Notes: generated from the letters alone by a model not told the origin. A stretch of 64,000 nt of DNA from JBEICQ01 sp040383885 (GCA_040383885.1 JBEICQ010000001.1:3525-67524); one strand, 5' to 3'; shown: positions 55,115 to 64,000, numbered from the stretch's first letter. A program made the numbers and translations.

Positions 55115-55678
55115 ATGACCGACGAACTTAAAAAAGTAATCCAGTCAACCGAGGAACAGATGAAACAAAGCATCAGTCACCTTGAAGCAGAACTTTCTAA
55201 AATCAGGGCAGGCAAGGCCAATCCTTCCATGCTGGATGCGGTGATGGTAGAGTATTACGGCAACCGTGTTCCGCTATCGAATGTGGGCAACATTTCCTCT
55301 CCCGATCCGCGTACCCTGTTGATACAACCCTGGGAAAAAGGCATGATCACGCCAATTGAAAAAGCCATACAAGTAGCCAATTTGGGCTTCAATCCTCAGA
55401 ATGATGGTACGCTGATTCGCATCTCCATTCCACCGCTTACAGAGGAACGCCGTAAAGACCTTGTGAAAAAAGCCAAATCTGAAGCAGAACATGCAAAGGT
55501 TTCACTGCGCACCATACGCAAACAATCGAATGAAGAAATAAAAAAGTTGCAAAAGGCAGGTACCCCAGAGGACATGACCAAGCAATGTGAGCAAAAGGTG
55601 CAGGAACTTACGGATGCCTATTCGTCCAAAGCCGATAAACACATTGAAGTGAAGGAAAAAGAAATTATGACAGTTTGA
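55115..55678 (+). CDS. frr: Ribosome recycling factor
   Basis: A 187-residue two-domain factor that with EF-G splits post-termination ribosomes. Typical motifs are ELSKIRAGKANPSMLD, YYGNRVPLSNVGNIS, IQPWEKGMI, PPLTEERRKDLVK and a helical C-terminus. The ATG at 55115 (MTDELKKVIQ) is set by the promoter just upstream and the family start. The next gene follows after 7 bases. Confidence 0.97.
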   Translation: MTDELKKVIQSTEEQMKQSISHLEAELSKIRAGKANPSMLDAVMVEYYGNRVPLSNVGNISSPDPRTLLIQPWEKGMITPIEKAIQVANLGFNPQNDGTLIRISIPPLTEERRKDLVKKAKSEAEHAKVSLRTIRKQSNEEIKKLQKAGTPEDMTKQCEQKVQELTDAYSSKADKHIEVKEKEIMTV

Positions 55679-55685
55679 TAAGCAT

Positions 55686-56168
55686 ATGTTGCAGCGCATT
55701 CAGTCTGTGTATCTTTTGCTGGGATTCCTGGTCTTACTTGCATCCCTTCTTTCTGCCAATGCTGTTTTTACTGCCGGTAACAGCACGGTTAACTTCTCTG
55801 CCTTTGGTCTTCTGAGCGAACAAAACACATCAGTATCTATCCGATTTCCGTTTGTACTGATGCTGATAAGCACAGGCCTGCCGATGCTGGGTTTTTTGGG
55901 ATGCATTTTTTTGTTCAATAACCGGAAGTTTCAAATGAAGATGGTGAGGTTATGCTCCCTGCTTGTGCTTGTGCATGTGGCAGCAGAAGCAGTTTTATAT
56001 AAACATGCTGTTAAAACACTTGAGGTTTTGTTTCCGGGAACAGCGCTTACCACACACTGGGGGCTTGGTACCGTGTTGCCATTGGTGGCCATTGTTTTAA
56101 GCATGCTTGCACTTGCCCGGATCAAGCACGACGAGGAATTGGTCCGCAGCGCAGACCGCATTCGCTGA
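55686..56168 (+). CDS. DUF4293 membrane protein
   Basis: A 160-residue protein with four TM helices and the family start MLQRIQSVYLLLGFLVLLAS. DUF4293 is a Bacteroidota-specific family without known function. It ends in a charged cytoplasmic tail (RIKHDEELVRSADRIR). It lies 7 bases after frr, so the two are probably cotranscribed. Confidence 0.88.
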   Translation: MLQRIQSVYLLLGFLVLLASLLSANAVFTAGNSTVNFSAFGLLSEQNTSVSIRFPFVLMLISTGLPMLGFLGCIFLFNNRKFQMKMVRLCSLLVLVHVAAEAVLYKHAVKTLEVLFPGTALTTHWGLGTVLPLVAIVLSMLALARIKHDEELVRSADRIR

Positions 56169-56191
56169 TATCGCAGTAAAGCCCTATTTCT

Positions 56192-56199
56192 TATCTTTG
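56192..56199 (+). promoter_or_regulatory. -7 box of lepA
   Basis: TATCTTTG matches TAnnTTTG exactly, 31 bases before the lepA ATG at 56231. No clear -33 element. Confidence 0.5.
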
Positions 56200-56230
56200 C
56201 GGACTTTGCTGAAAGCACTGTCGTCTATTC

Positions 56231-58018
56231 ATGAAAAACATCCGCAATTTTTGCATCATTGCACATATCGACCACGGCAAAAGCACCCTGGCCGACCGCT
56301 TGCTTGAGATTACCAAAACCGTGAGTCAAAGGGAGTTGCAGGCGCAGGTGCTGGACGATATGGACCTGGAGCGCGAGCGGGGCATCACTATCAAGAGCCA
56401 CGCCATTCAGATGAATTATGAGTACAAAGGCGAAAAATACATCCTCAACCTGATTGATACCCCCGGGCATGTGGACTTCTCCTATGAAGTGTCTCGCTCC
56501 ATTGCTGCCTGCGAAGGAGCATTGCTCGTGGTGGATGCGGCTCAGGGCATTCAGGCGCAAACCATTTCCAATCTCTACCTGGCTTTGGGCAATGACCTGG
56601 AGATTATTCCGGTATTAAATAAAATTGACCTGCCTGCGGCAAACCCGGAGGAAGTGAAAGACCAGATTGTGGAACTGTTGGGTTGCAAGAGAGAGGAGAT
56701 CATGGCTGCTTCCGGAAAAACGGGTATGGGTGTAGACAAAGTACTCGAGGCTATTGTAGAGAGAATACCTGCTCCGCATGGAGACCCGGCAGCGCCTTTG
56801 CAGGCACTCATCTTTGATTCTGTTTTCAATCCCTTTAGGGGAATCATTGCTTATTTTAAGATTGTCAACGGGGTCATCCGTAAAAACGACAAAGTAAAAT
56901 TTGTGGCAACAGGCTGGGAATACATGGCGGATGAAGTGGGTGTGCTCAAGTTGAAACAGGAGCCCCGCGAAACCATCAGCACAGGAGATGTAGGTTACAT
57001 TATTTCCGGAATCAAAGATGCCCGTGAAGTAAAGGTGGGCGACACCATTACCACCATTGAAAATCCTTGTAAGAATGCCATTCAGGGTTTTGAAGATGTT
57101 AAACCCATGGTATTTGCAGGTATATATCCTGTGGATACTGAAGACTATGAAGAACTGCGTTTTTCCATGGAAAAACTGCAGCTGAACGACGCTTCCCTTA
57201 CCTGGGAACCGGAGGCTTCTGCTGCCCTTGGGTTCGGATTCCGATGCGGATTCCTGGGTATGCTTCACATGGAAATTATCCAGGAGCGACTGGAAAGGGA
57301 GTTCGGCATGACGGTAATCACCACCGTACCGAATGTATCTTACAAGGCCTATACCACCAAGGAAGACCTGATCATCGTAAACAATCCTTCTGATTTGCCG
57401 GATGTATCCAAACTCGAATTTGTTGAAGAGCCTTTTATCAAAGCACAGATCATTACAAAAGCCGAATATATTGGTTCCATCATGACCCTTTGTATCAACA
57501 AACGGGGGATTCTCAAAAATCAGGTATACCTCACACAAGACAGGGTTGAACTGAATTTTGAAATGCCGCTGGCAGAAGTGGTTTTTGATTTTTATGACAG
57601 GCTCAAAACCCTCTCACGGGGCTATGCCTCCTTTGATTACTCACCGATTGGATACCGCCGCAGTGACCTGATAAAACTGGACATCCTCCTCAACAGCGAA
57701 CAGGTGGATGCCCTTTCGGCACTCATCCACAGAGACCATGCCTATGATTTTGGGAAAAAGATTTGTGAGAAACTGAAAGAATTGATTCCACGCCAACAGT
57801 TTGAAATCCCTATACAGGCAGCCATTGGTGCCAAGATCATTGCCCGCGAAACCATCAAAGCTCTTCGAAAAGATGTAACCGCCAAATGTTACGGGGGTGA
57901 CATCTCCAGAAAACGCAAACTGCTCGAGAAACAGAAAGAAGGAAAAAAGAGAATGCGTCAGGTAGGCAGTGTGGAAATTCCACAATCGGCTTTTATGGCG
58001 GTGCTCAAATTGGATTGA
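56231..58018 (+). CDS. lepA: Elongation factor 4 (LepA)
   Basis: A 595-residue translational GTPase that back-translocates or remodels stalled ribosomes. G1 is AHIDHGKSTL, G2 region RERGITIKSHAI, G3 DTPGHVDFSYEV, G4 NKIDLPAA; the LepA C-terminal domain ends with GGDISRKRKLLEKQKEGKKRM in part and VEIPQSAFMAVLK. Length is typical. Confidence 0.98.
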   Translation: MKNIRNFCIIAHIDHGKSTLADRLLEITKTVSQRELQAQVLDDMDLERERGITIKSHAIQMNYEYKGEKYILNLIDTPGHVDFSYEVSRSIAACEGALLVVDAAQGIQAQTISNLYLALGNDLEIIPVLNKIDLPAANPEEVKDQIVELLGCKREEIMAASGKTGMGVDKVLEAIVERIPAPHGDPAAPLQALIFDSVFNPFRGIIAYFKIVNGVIRKNDKVKFVATGWEYMADEVGVLKLKQEPRETISTGDVGYIISGIKDAREVKVGDTITTIENPCKNAIQGFEDVKPMVFAGIYPVDTEDYEELRFSMEKLQLNDASLTWEPEASAALGFGFRCGFLGMLHMEIIQERLEREFGMTVITTVPNVSYKAYTTKEDLIIVNNPSDLPDVSKLEFVEEPFIKAQIITKAEYIGSIMTLCINKRGILKNQVYLTQDRVELNFEMPLAEVVFDFYDRLKTLSRGYASFDYSPIGYRRSDLIKLDILLNSEQVDALSALIHRDHAYDFGKKICEKLKELIPRQQFEIPIQAAIGAKIIARETIKALRKDVTAKCYGGDISRKRKLLEKQKEGKKRMRQVGSVEIPQSAFMAVLKLD

Positions 58019-58024
58019 TTTATC

Positions 58025-58096
58025 GGTCCCGTAGTACAACGGATAGTACGGAGGTCTCCGGAACCTCAGATTTGCGTTCGATTCGCAACGGGACCA
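58025..58096 (+). tRNA. tRNA-Arg (anticodon CCG)
   Basis: A 72-base cloverleaf: acceptor GGTCCCG (58025-58031) pairs with CGGGACC (58089-58095), D arm 58034-58049, anticodon arm GAGGT-CTCCGGA-ACCTC (58051-58067) with anticodon CCG at 58058-58060, four-base variable loop, T arm TTGCG-TTCGATT-CGCAA (58072-58088), discriminator A at 58096. CCA is not encoded. It reads the CGG codon. Confidence 0.95.
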
Positions 58097-58160
58097 CTAC
58101 CACCTGCATGGATGGCGGTGAAAATTACTTTTACCTCTCCAATAAAAAATACCAAGCGGT

Positions 58161-58949
58161 CTAATCAACGAGCATGGGCGTTTTTCCATCGGTGATTACA
58201 ATTTTACTATTGGCAGACTTACTCAATTCCTCAAAGGCCTCAATGCTTCTTATCTTGATGATTTGTTCGGTAAGTCCCTCCGAGAGAATCTTTTGTGCGT
58301 CTCTGGTACCTTTGGCTTCAATCACTTTGCGATCGGCTTCCAGGCGTTCCTGCTGAAGCACAAACTCCATGCGCATGGCATCCTGTTCTGCTTGCAGCTT
58401 TTGCTCAATACTGCGGGCAAGACCTTCCGGAAGCTGAATGCTCTTCATGAGCACAGATTCAATAATGATTCCTTGTCCCGACAGTGTTTCCGCCATCTTT
58501 TTGGAGATTGATTTTTCAATATCTGCACGCATCCCGCTATGCATGTCTTTCGCATAAAACTGTGCGCAAACATCTGCAGCAGCAGACCGAAAAACATTGG
58601 CGATGATATTCTCATAAGACAATCCGATATTTTTAATCACATCCTGTATTTTTTTTACATCCGTTTTGTAAAGAATGGAAATCTGAGAAGTAATACTCAG
58701 TCCCTCTTTGCTCGGAAGACTCAGTGAAAGTTCAAGATTGGTGGTTTGAACGGAAGCCCTTACCACACGGGTGGTGAAAGGATTGTAGAAAACAGCACCA
58801 TGTGTGTGTACCACATCAGAGAGTTTTCCGAGTCTTTGTTTAACACCGGCCTGACCGGGTCTGATGATAGCGCATCCTTGCACAAGCAGAAAAAATAAAA
58901 CTAGAGGAGCAGTGAAACTGATGCGGAAAAAAAATTGGGATGATTTCAT
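58161..58949 (-). CDS. SPFH/prohibitin-family lipoprotein
   Basis: A 262-residue Band 7 protein. The signal ends in a lipobox (LVQGC), so it is probably a lipoprotein facing the periplasm, unlike most SPFH proteins that are TM-anchored. The SPFH domain spans about 25-180 (PGQAGVKQRLGK, NPFTTRVVRASVQT, IIESVLMKSIQLPEG), followed by a charged coiled coil (EQDAMRMEFVLQQERLEADR) typical of prohibitins. They form large rings with scaffold roles. The ATG at 58949 is chosen to start the signal peptide. Confidence 0.87.
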   Translation of the reverse strand: MKSSQFFFRISFTAPLVLFFLLVQGCAIIRPGQAGVKQRLGKLSDVVHTHGAVFYNPFTTRVVRASVQTTNLELSLSLPSKEGLSITSQISILYKTDVKKIQDVIKNIGLSYENIIANVFRSAAADVCAQFYAKDMHSGMRADIEKSISKKMAETLSGQGIIIESVLMKSIQLPEGLARSIEQKLQAEQDAMRMEFVLQQERLEADRKVIEAKGTRDAQKILSEGLTEQIIKIRSIEAFEELSKSANSKIVITDGKTPMLVD

Positions 58950-59191
58950 AACGATTGTTTTTACTAAAATACAACCCATGTAAAAGCGTTAAGTTTTAAA
59001 AGTAGATGGCAAGCAGCCATTTTGTAAATTATTAACAGAAACCATCATGATTCAAACCGAAGGTAGTTAACAGTTTTGCCCGACAAAAAAATGTCGTTTA
59101 GCCGGCATATGCCTATTGGCATTGGCATTATAAAACTATTAGAGATTGTTTTACAGCAGAAGCCATGCAGGAATTTTTTTAAAAATTTCTT

Positions 59192-60232
59192 TCATGGAAT
59201 TTTATATTTGCGAATACTATCTGACGATTGTTCTTTAAAAACGGAACCGGTTTTTACAAGGTATTCATATTGTTCAATAGCCTGCACAAGGTTACCCATA
59301 CGAAGCAAAGAATTGGCGAGCATCCAGCGATTGTTGTCATCAAATTTTTCAGCTCCCGTTTTTGAAAGTACCTTTTGAAGACAGCGGGCTGCCTTACTCC
59401 ATTCAGCTTGATTATAAAACTCCTTTGCACTCTTCAGGAGCCGGTCTGCCATCGAGGCATCTGAGAGAGGCTTGTCTAATTCTTTCAAACTTTTACTCTC
59501 TTGCTTGTCCTCAACAGTGGAGATTGATTCACTCGGGGAGAGTGGGCTTCCATTCACCGGCGTTTTCATTTGCGCACGGGCTGCTGCAGACTGAGGAATG
59601 TCTTGTTGCACCACATCCATTTCTGCAGTTTTTCCTGTGAAGTCAGTTTTTGGAACAGCATCTATCTCATTCTTTTTAAACATATTTTCCTCACGAGATG
59701 CTTCATATATAATATTTTCCTCGGAAAATTGTGTGACGGCTTCGCTCAGAGATTGAACCGGATTGGGTGTTTTTTTCTGAGGGGAAGGTATGGAGCCGGG
59801 CTGCTGCTCGCCTTTGTCCTCCAACGGGCTCAAGACTTCAGTCTGTGTGAATGGCACAGAATGGGGATTGATTTGCTGCCTTGACAAGTTGGCAGAAGAT
59901 TGCTGCTGCATCGCCTGCTGAGCGCTTTTTTCATCCGCACGCCTGATCCAGAGCCTGGTGCTGAAAAGCACAACAAAGACGCTTGCGGCCGCAGAAACAA
60001 GGTAAAGCCATCTCCTTCTGTTATTTTTTTCGGGTGATGAAAACTTGAGAGTATTGGAGAAATCATTTTTTTGCATGGCTTCCATCCCTTCTGCATAGTC
60101 GGAGCACATTTCGCAAAACAACATATGCTTTTCTATCCGGTGCATCATGTCTTGTGTCATGCCGGAACGGACATAGGCATCCATTTGTGCATGGTCCGGG
60201 CAGGATGATATGTCATTATAGGGTTTATACAT
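59192..60232 (-). CDS. Anti-sigma factor with zinc-finger N-terminus, TM and TPR C-terminus
   Basis: A 346-residue membrane protein. The cytoplasmic N-terminus has the ZAS motif HxxxCxxC (His36, Cys40, Cys43 in EKHMLFCEMC), one TM helix follows at about 73-92, then a long Pro/Ser/Gln-rich disordered periplasmic stretch (about 95-245) and two TPR-like units (about 247-335). It would hold the ECF sigma factor encoded just upstream; genes overlap by 8 bases. The TPR end may be a protein-binding sensor. Confidence 0.82.
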   Translation of the reverse strand: MYKPYNDISSCPDHAQMDAYVRSGMTQDMMHRIEKHMLFCEMCSDYAEGMEAMQKNDFSNTLKFSSPEKNNRRRWLYLVSAAASVFVVLFSTRLWIRRADEKSAQQAMQQQSSANLSRQQINPHSVPFTQTEVLSPLEDKGEQQPGSIPSPQKKTPNPVQSLSEAVTQFSEENIIYEASREENMFKKNEIDAVPKTDFTGKTAEMDVVQQDIPQSAAARAQMKTPVNGSPLSPSESISTVEDKQESKSLKELDKPLSDASMADRLLKSAKEFYNQAEWSKAARCLQKVLSKTGAEKFDDNNRWMLANSLLRMGNLVQAIEQYEYLVKTGSVFKEQSSDSIRKYKIP

Positions 60233-60749
60233 CCGCTTTTATTAACTGCAGAAGCATCCGCTTTCCATTCTGGATGTGGCTTTTCACTTTTCCGGTATCC
60301 CATCCCTTGCTTTGAGCAATTCCTGCATAGCTCTTGCCTTCCAGGAAAAACATGCGCAGCGCAGTTTGTTGTTCTTTATTCAATTGATGTAGATAATTTT
60401 CCATTTTCTGAAGAAGTAGTTCGAGCTGGTCTTCCTCGAAAGGATGCACCGAAACACTAAATTCCATATCATGGAATGAAATTTTTTTTGTTTGTTCTTT
60501 TCGCAACTGCATCAGACAATGGTTTCTTGAAAAGACATACAACCAGGGCCGGAAGTTTTCTATCTTATGTGCGCAGATGTTTTGCCATAACCTGGTAAAG
60601 ATTTCCATGCAGGCATCCCGGCTGTTTTCAGTATCCTTGAGATACTTCAGGCAAACGGCAGACACAAATTGTTTATGCTGATGAAAAAGTTGGTCAAAAG
60701 CCTGGCCGGAGCCCTTGCAATATGCTTCTATAAGCGTACTATCTTCCAA
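60225..60749 (-). CDS. ECF-family RNA polymerase sigma factor
   Basis: A 174-residue sigma factor. Region 2 has YLKDTENSRDACMEIFTRLW and FRPWLYVFSRNHC; region 4 has LNKEQQTALRMFFLEGKSYAGIAQ, split here, with the helix-turn-helix GWDTGKVKSHIQNGKRML. The frame is closed by a TAA directly before a TTG at 60747-60749, so TTG is the first possible start; no ATG serves. It is coupled to its anti-sigma gene by an 8-base overlap. Confidence 0.92.
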   Translation of the reverse strand: MEDSTLIEAYCKGSGQAFDQLFHQHKQFVSAVCLKYLKDTENSRDACMEIFTRLWQNICAHKIENFRPWLYVFSRNHCLMQLRKEQTKKISFHDMEFSVSVHPFEEDQLELLLQKMENYLHQLNKEQQTALRMFFLEGKSYAGIAQSKGWDTGKVKSHIQNGKRMLLQLIKADV

Positions 60750-60848
60750 TTATTTTACCTGAACATGAGCAAGTTAGTTTTTTTTCATGAATTTCGTGTG
60801 GAATTTCCTCGTAGGAAACATCCTTAAGGAAAACCAATAGAAAAGCGT

Positions 60849-62492
60849 ATGAAACGGAATCTTTTTTTCATTTGTCTGTGTGCAACACAGCTTTTGATGG
60901 CACAAACCAAAGGCACCAGGGTGCTACCCGAAAAAGCCATTGTTTATCTGAATGGCGCACAGTTGTACTACAACCAGCCCATCAATTTCCGGGAAGGAAC
61001 ACAGGAGTTCATTTTTGAGGGCGTGGCAGCGGGACTTGATCCCATGTCAATCAATACCTCCGGGAAAGGAAATTTTACGATCCTGGAATCAAGATTTAAT
61101 GTTGTTTACCCTGACCAGGATGCGCTGCAAAAAATACCCGGAAAGTATGCCGGGAAAATAAAAGCACTGAAAGATTCTCTGGAAGAAATAACTTATCAGC
61201 TTACCGCATTGCATGACAAGAAAACGGTGCTTGAATCGGAGAAAATACTGTTGAATGGTCATCGGATCATCAAGGGCGAAACCCGCAAAGACTCGCTGAG
61301 TTTACTCAGGGATGCCATGCAGTATTACCGTGACAGGATGTATAACATCAATGCTGAATTGCTGAAGACGGCAAGAGAAAATACTGCTCTCACCCGCAGC
61401 AAAGAACGCATGAACCTGAGGTTGGCAGATTTGCAAAGATTGGAAAATGAGGTTGGTGGCAACCAGGGTGAACAGATCCTCAAGCCCCTGTACCAGGTAA
61501 TTGTTAACATCAATGCGGAAGCGGCCGGTGCCGGATCTGTACAGTTTGATTATTATGTGCAGGGTGCTTTCTGGGAACCTATTTACGATGTAAAAGCAAA
61601 TGCAGGTGAAGGAAAAGTAAGTATTCAGATGAATGCAAACATTACACAGAATACCGGTTTGGACTGGAAACAGATTAAGCTCACCCTGTCAACCGGCAAT
61701 CCTTCGATTGGTCAGACAAAGCCCGTGATCGGACCTTATGTGCTCGATTTTCTGAGACCAATGTATGAGCATAAACGCCTGAGGGGTGCCATGGAAGGAG
61801 ATGTTCCTCAGGCCATGTCGGTTGAAACACTCAAAATGCCTTCGGTAACGGGAAGCAGCACCTTTAATCCGGTGGCAGTAAACGAAGGCGCCAACAATGT
61901 TGAGTATGACATCCAGACTCCGGCGAACATCGCCTCAGATAATAAACCTCACTTGGTGAACATCAGACAGAACCAGCTTGCGGCTGAATATCGCTATTTC
62001 GGCATTCCTCTGAGCGACCAGGATGCCTTTTTAACAGCGCGTATTACCCAATGGGAAGACCTGAATCTATTACCCGGAAATGCACGCTTGTATGTGGATG
62101 GTTCATATGGAGGAACCGCTTATATCAATCCACAGGAAACAGAGGATACCCTGAGCCTGGATTTGGGCAGAGACAAAAGCCTTGTGGTAAAAAGAAAAAA
62201 GTTCACAAAGACACGCAAAACACTTACCGGTTCAAAAATTGTAACGGTTACCTGTGACATACAGGTGAGGAACACAAAAAATGGTCCTATTATTTTTGAC
62301 CTGTTCGACAGGGTGCCACTTTCATCTAACAAAGAAATTGAGATTAAGACACTCGAAAAGACGGGCGGAAACATCGAAGAATCTACCGGCATCATTTCCT
62401 GGAAACTGAACATCAAGCCCAAAGAAACAGCAGTTATTAAACTGGTGTATGAAGTGAAATATCCCTCCGGAAAAAATATTCCAACACCCTGA
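60849..62492 (+). CDS. DUF4139/DUF4140 (MuiA-family) protein
   Basis: A 547-residue exported protein: signal peptide MKRNLFFICLCATQLLMAQ, DUF4140 domain at about 25-110 (AIVYLNGAQLYYNQ), a coiled coil at about 95-215, and DUF4139 at about 225-540 (QFDYYVQGAFWEPIYDVKA, LSTGNPSIG, TWKLN-type end SWKLNIKPKE). The family is called mucoidy-inhibitor MuiA but its function is unclear. It is divergent from the sigma factor and could be a target of it. It ends one base before the convergent barrel gene. Confidence 0.9.
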   Translation: MKRNLFFICLCATQLLMAQTKGTRVLPEKAIVYLNGAQLYYNQPINFREGTQEFIFEGVAAGLDPMSINTSGKGNFTILESRFNVVYPDQDALQKIPGKYAGKIKALKDSLEEITYQLTALHDKKTVLESEKILLNGHRIIKGETRKDSLSLLRDAMQYYRDRMYNINAELLKTARENTALTRSKERMNLRLADLQRLENEVGGNQGEQILKPLYQVIVNINAEAAGAGSVQFDYYVQGAFWEPIYDVKANAGEGKVSIQMNANITQNTGLDWKQIKLTLSTGNPSIGQTKPVIGPYVLDFLRPMYEHKRLRGAMEGDVPQAMSVETLKMPSVTGSSTFNPVAVNEGANNVEYDIQTPANIASDNKPHLVNIRQNQLAAEYRYFGIPLSDQDAFLTARITQWEDLNLLPGNARLYVDGSYGGTAYINPQETEDTLSLDLGRDKSLVVKRKKFTKTRKTLTGSKIVTVTCDIQVRNTKNGPIIFDLFDRVPLSSNKEIEIKTLEKTGGNIEESTGIISWKLNIKPKETAVIKLVYEVKYPSGKNIPTP

Positions 62493-63917
62493 TCAGAAAT
62501 CGGTATAAGTATTGAAAAGTGCGGTGCGCAAACCCAGAGAAAAAACAGTTTCGCTGTTGCGCACCCCACTTACAAAAGTGGTGTGCATAAAGTGCGACAA
62601 GAAAAACTGCAGATTATAGGCAGGATTAATCACATAGCCAAGTTCAAACAAAGTAGTTGTGGTACGCACTTTTTTACCATTGAGAAATTCGGTTGAAAAG
62701 CGTGAAGCAGAAATGTCTGAGAACAGCACATTACTCCCGGATAAATAGCCTGTGGAATCTCTTCCGGAAAGAAGCTCTGTGAACTTACACTGGGCGAAAA
62801 AATTTCCATATTGATAGGATAAAATCAGAATCCTTTCGCGGAAATTTGCTCCGGCAGGATGAGCCAGGGATTGGTTATAATGCACATAATTTTGCTGATG
62901 GTTTGCTGTGGTATAGGTGTATGCACCTGCCTGGTTCTCCTCCAGGTTCAGCATCAATCCTTTTAATCCAAACAACCTGAATATTTTCAGTCCTGCCTGC
63001 CATCCGTTTTTAGAGAATGAGCGCGAGTTTTTTTTCTTGTATTCATCCAGCAGCACCTGTCCATAGAGCAGGTATTTTTTCTTTAGACGATAATTCAGGT
63101 TAATGCCTGCAAGGGCATTGTCTGTTCCATCGAGACCATATGCCACAGCATTAAAAAAAGGCAAGGGATTAAGAATAGAGAAATTAAAAAAGGGATTTGC
63201 CGGAGAAGTTGCTCTCCAGATGATGCCATTGAATAAACCAATTTCGATGTTCTTGCCCGGGTGGAAGGTGAGATACTGAAAAGAGGCGGTTTTTTTACGA
63301 AAGGTAGGTTCGCTATTGATATTTGTTACAATTCTGCCACCGTAAATATTCATCAGACTTGCAGTGATGACTTCATATCTGAAAAATGTAGATTGGAAAC
63401 TGGTTTTGATAAATGGATAGTTAAAGGCATTATCGGACAATAAAAGCGAACGGTATCCATTGCCAATGAATTGCTTTCCATGTCCGGCCTGAATAAGAAA
63501 ACCTGAGACCGGCTGCCAGGTGATACTTCCTGAGGACATGGCAAAATCGAAGCCGGTATCTTTAAATGGCTTGGTGCGACCGCTACCCGGATAGACCTGA
63601 CTTGATTTGATATAGCTGGAGAGGTACTTTGGTGCAAAAACCTGATTCTCTATAAACTGACTTTCAAAGGAGAATTTTTTACCAATATTGCCATACAGCC
63701 AGAAGCCCCGCGTATTGGTTTGAATTTTATTCTTTTGAGAGAAATTTCTCTGAAAAACAATGACCGGATTAACAGCAAGATGATAATCTGAAGATGAAAT
63801 TTCGATCATGTTTTTTCTGAAAAGATGTCTTTCAAAAAGATTATCTGTGGTATCAAAAAAACTGAAGTAATGAAGGGACTCTTTGTAAGTATTGAATTTC
63901 ACAACAGATCTTACCAA
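62493..63917 (-). CDS. RemB/Wzi-like outer-membrane beta-barrel, N-terminus apparently missing
   Basis: A 474-residue frame starting at a TTG (63917), the paralogue of 45661-47208 by FIGNGYRSLLLSDNAFNYP, LLDEYKKK and NQSLAHPAGANF. It lacks a signal peptide, although the family is exported. The same frame continues upstream of an in-frame TAG (63927-63929) and stays open to the window end, so the gene may be broken near its start by a stop codon or by an error. A strong barrel pattern ends in LGLRTALFNTYTDF. Role in polysaccharide or surface binding is inferred. Confidence 0.72.
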   Translation of the reverse strand: MVRSVVKFNTYKESLHYFSFFDTTDNLFERHLFRKNMIEISSSDYHLAVNPVIVFQRNFSQKNKIQTNTRGFWLYGNIGKKFSFESQFIENQVFAPKYLSSYIKSSQVYPGSGRTKPFKDTGFDFAMSSGSITWQPVSGFLIQAGHGKQFIGNGYRSLLLSDNAFNYPFIKTSFQSTFFRYEVITASLMNIYGGRIVTNINSEPTFRKKTASFQYLTFHPGKNIEIGLFNGIIWRATSPANPFFNFSILNPLPFFNAVAYGLDGTDNALAGINLNYRLKKKYLLYGQVLLDEYKKKNSRSFSKNGWQAGLKIFRLFGLKGLMLNLEENQAGAYTYTTANHQQNYVHYNQSLAHPAGANFRERILILSYQYGNFFAQCKFTELLSGRDSTGYLSGSNVLFSDISASRFSTEFLNGKKVRTTTTLFELGYVINPAYNLQFFLSHFMHTTFVSGVRNSETVFSLGLRTALFNTYTDF

Positions 63918-64000
63918 TGGTTTTGACTAAAGTCCGGCCATGCCATGCTGAGATTTGATATGGTATTCTTCATGCCTGATGTTTGAGAAATACTCATAGG

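Noticed and set aside
56615..57538. Minus-strand frame of 307 codons within lepA
   Set aside because: lepA is certain on the plus strand; the antisense frame has no domain.

Overview
The window is chromosomal DNA of a member of the Bacteroidota, probably a free-living gliding or T9SS-bearing lineage. This rests on a GldE/GldD pair, a gliding-motility (T9SS type B) C-terminal domain, two RemB/Wzi-like outer-membrane proteins, a very large Ig-repeat adhesin, DUF4293 and DUF4139 proteins, several SpoIIE/PP2C phosphatases, and promoters of the Bacteroidota form TTTG-(19 to 22)-TAnnTTTG. No rRNA is present, so genus is not assignable. Coding density is high. I saw no phage, insertion sequence or CRISPR array.

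Layout. 1-6576 (-): the first 2192 codons of a giant secreted protein with about 24 Ig-like repeats; its C-terminus lies outside the window. 6811-16694 (-): a tightly packed and largely overlapping run consisting of a propeller-sensor SpoIIE phosphatase, radical SAM/SPASM enzyme, YraN, pseudouridine synthase with a long basic tail, lipoprotein, K+ channel with RCK domain, and an OmpR-type two-component system. 16768-21126: bacilliredoxin, MurA (Asp in place of the catalytic Cys), TlpA-like thioredoxin, MscS channel, RNase H. 21134-28426 (-): a five-gene operon, read as SiaC (DUF1987), TIR-like protein, giant nSTAND NTPase, membrane protein, SpoIIE phosphatase. This is the strongest candidate for an undescribed system. 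28490-34258: AnmK, a small charged protein, Glu/Leu-type dehydrogenase, YchF, lycopene-cyclase-domain protein, SucC. 34368-44496: TPR-SpoIIE phosphatase, Mpl, FAD-linked oxidase, DPP-IV, a GldE-GldD fusion, SSB, NadD. 44621-54739 (+): MraY/WecA-like transferase, RemB-like barrel, M1 aminopeptidase, a catalytic/non-catalytic M16 pair, and a T9SS type B surface protein broken by a frameshift. 55115-58096 (+): Frr, DUF4293 protein, LepA, tRNA-Arg(CCG). 58161-63917: SPFH lipoprotein, ECF sigma/anti-sigma pair, DUF4139 protein, second RemB-like barrel with an interrupted N-terminus.

How the genes work together. Three SpoIIE-type phosphatases with different input modules (propeller plus Y_Y_Y, coiled coil, TPR) indicate heavy use of serine/threonine phosphorylation. 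In the 21-28 kb operon a phosphatase is encoded with its probable substrate type, SiaC with Thr68 conserved, and with a STAND ATPase and a TIR-like protein, suggesting a phospho-switch controlling a signalling or defence-like NTPase. Peptidoglycan synthesis and recycling genes (murA, anmK, mpl) and cell-surface/gliding genes (giant adhesin, gldE-gldD, RemB-like, type B CTD protein) recur through the window.
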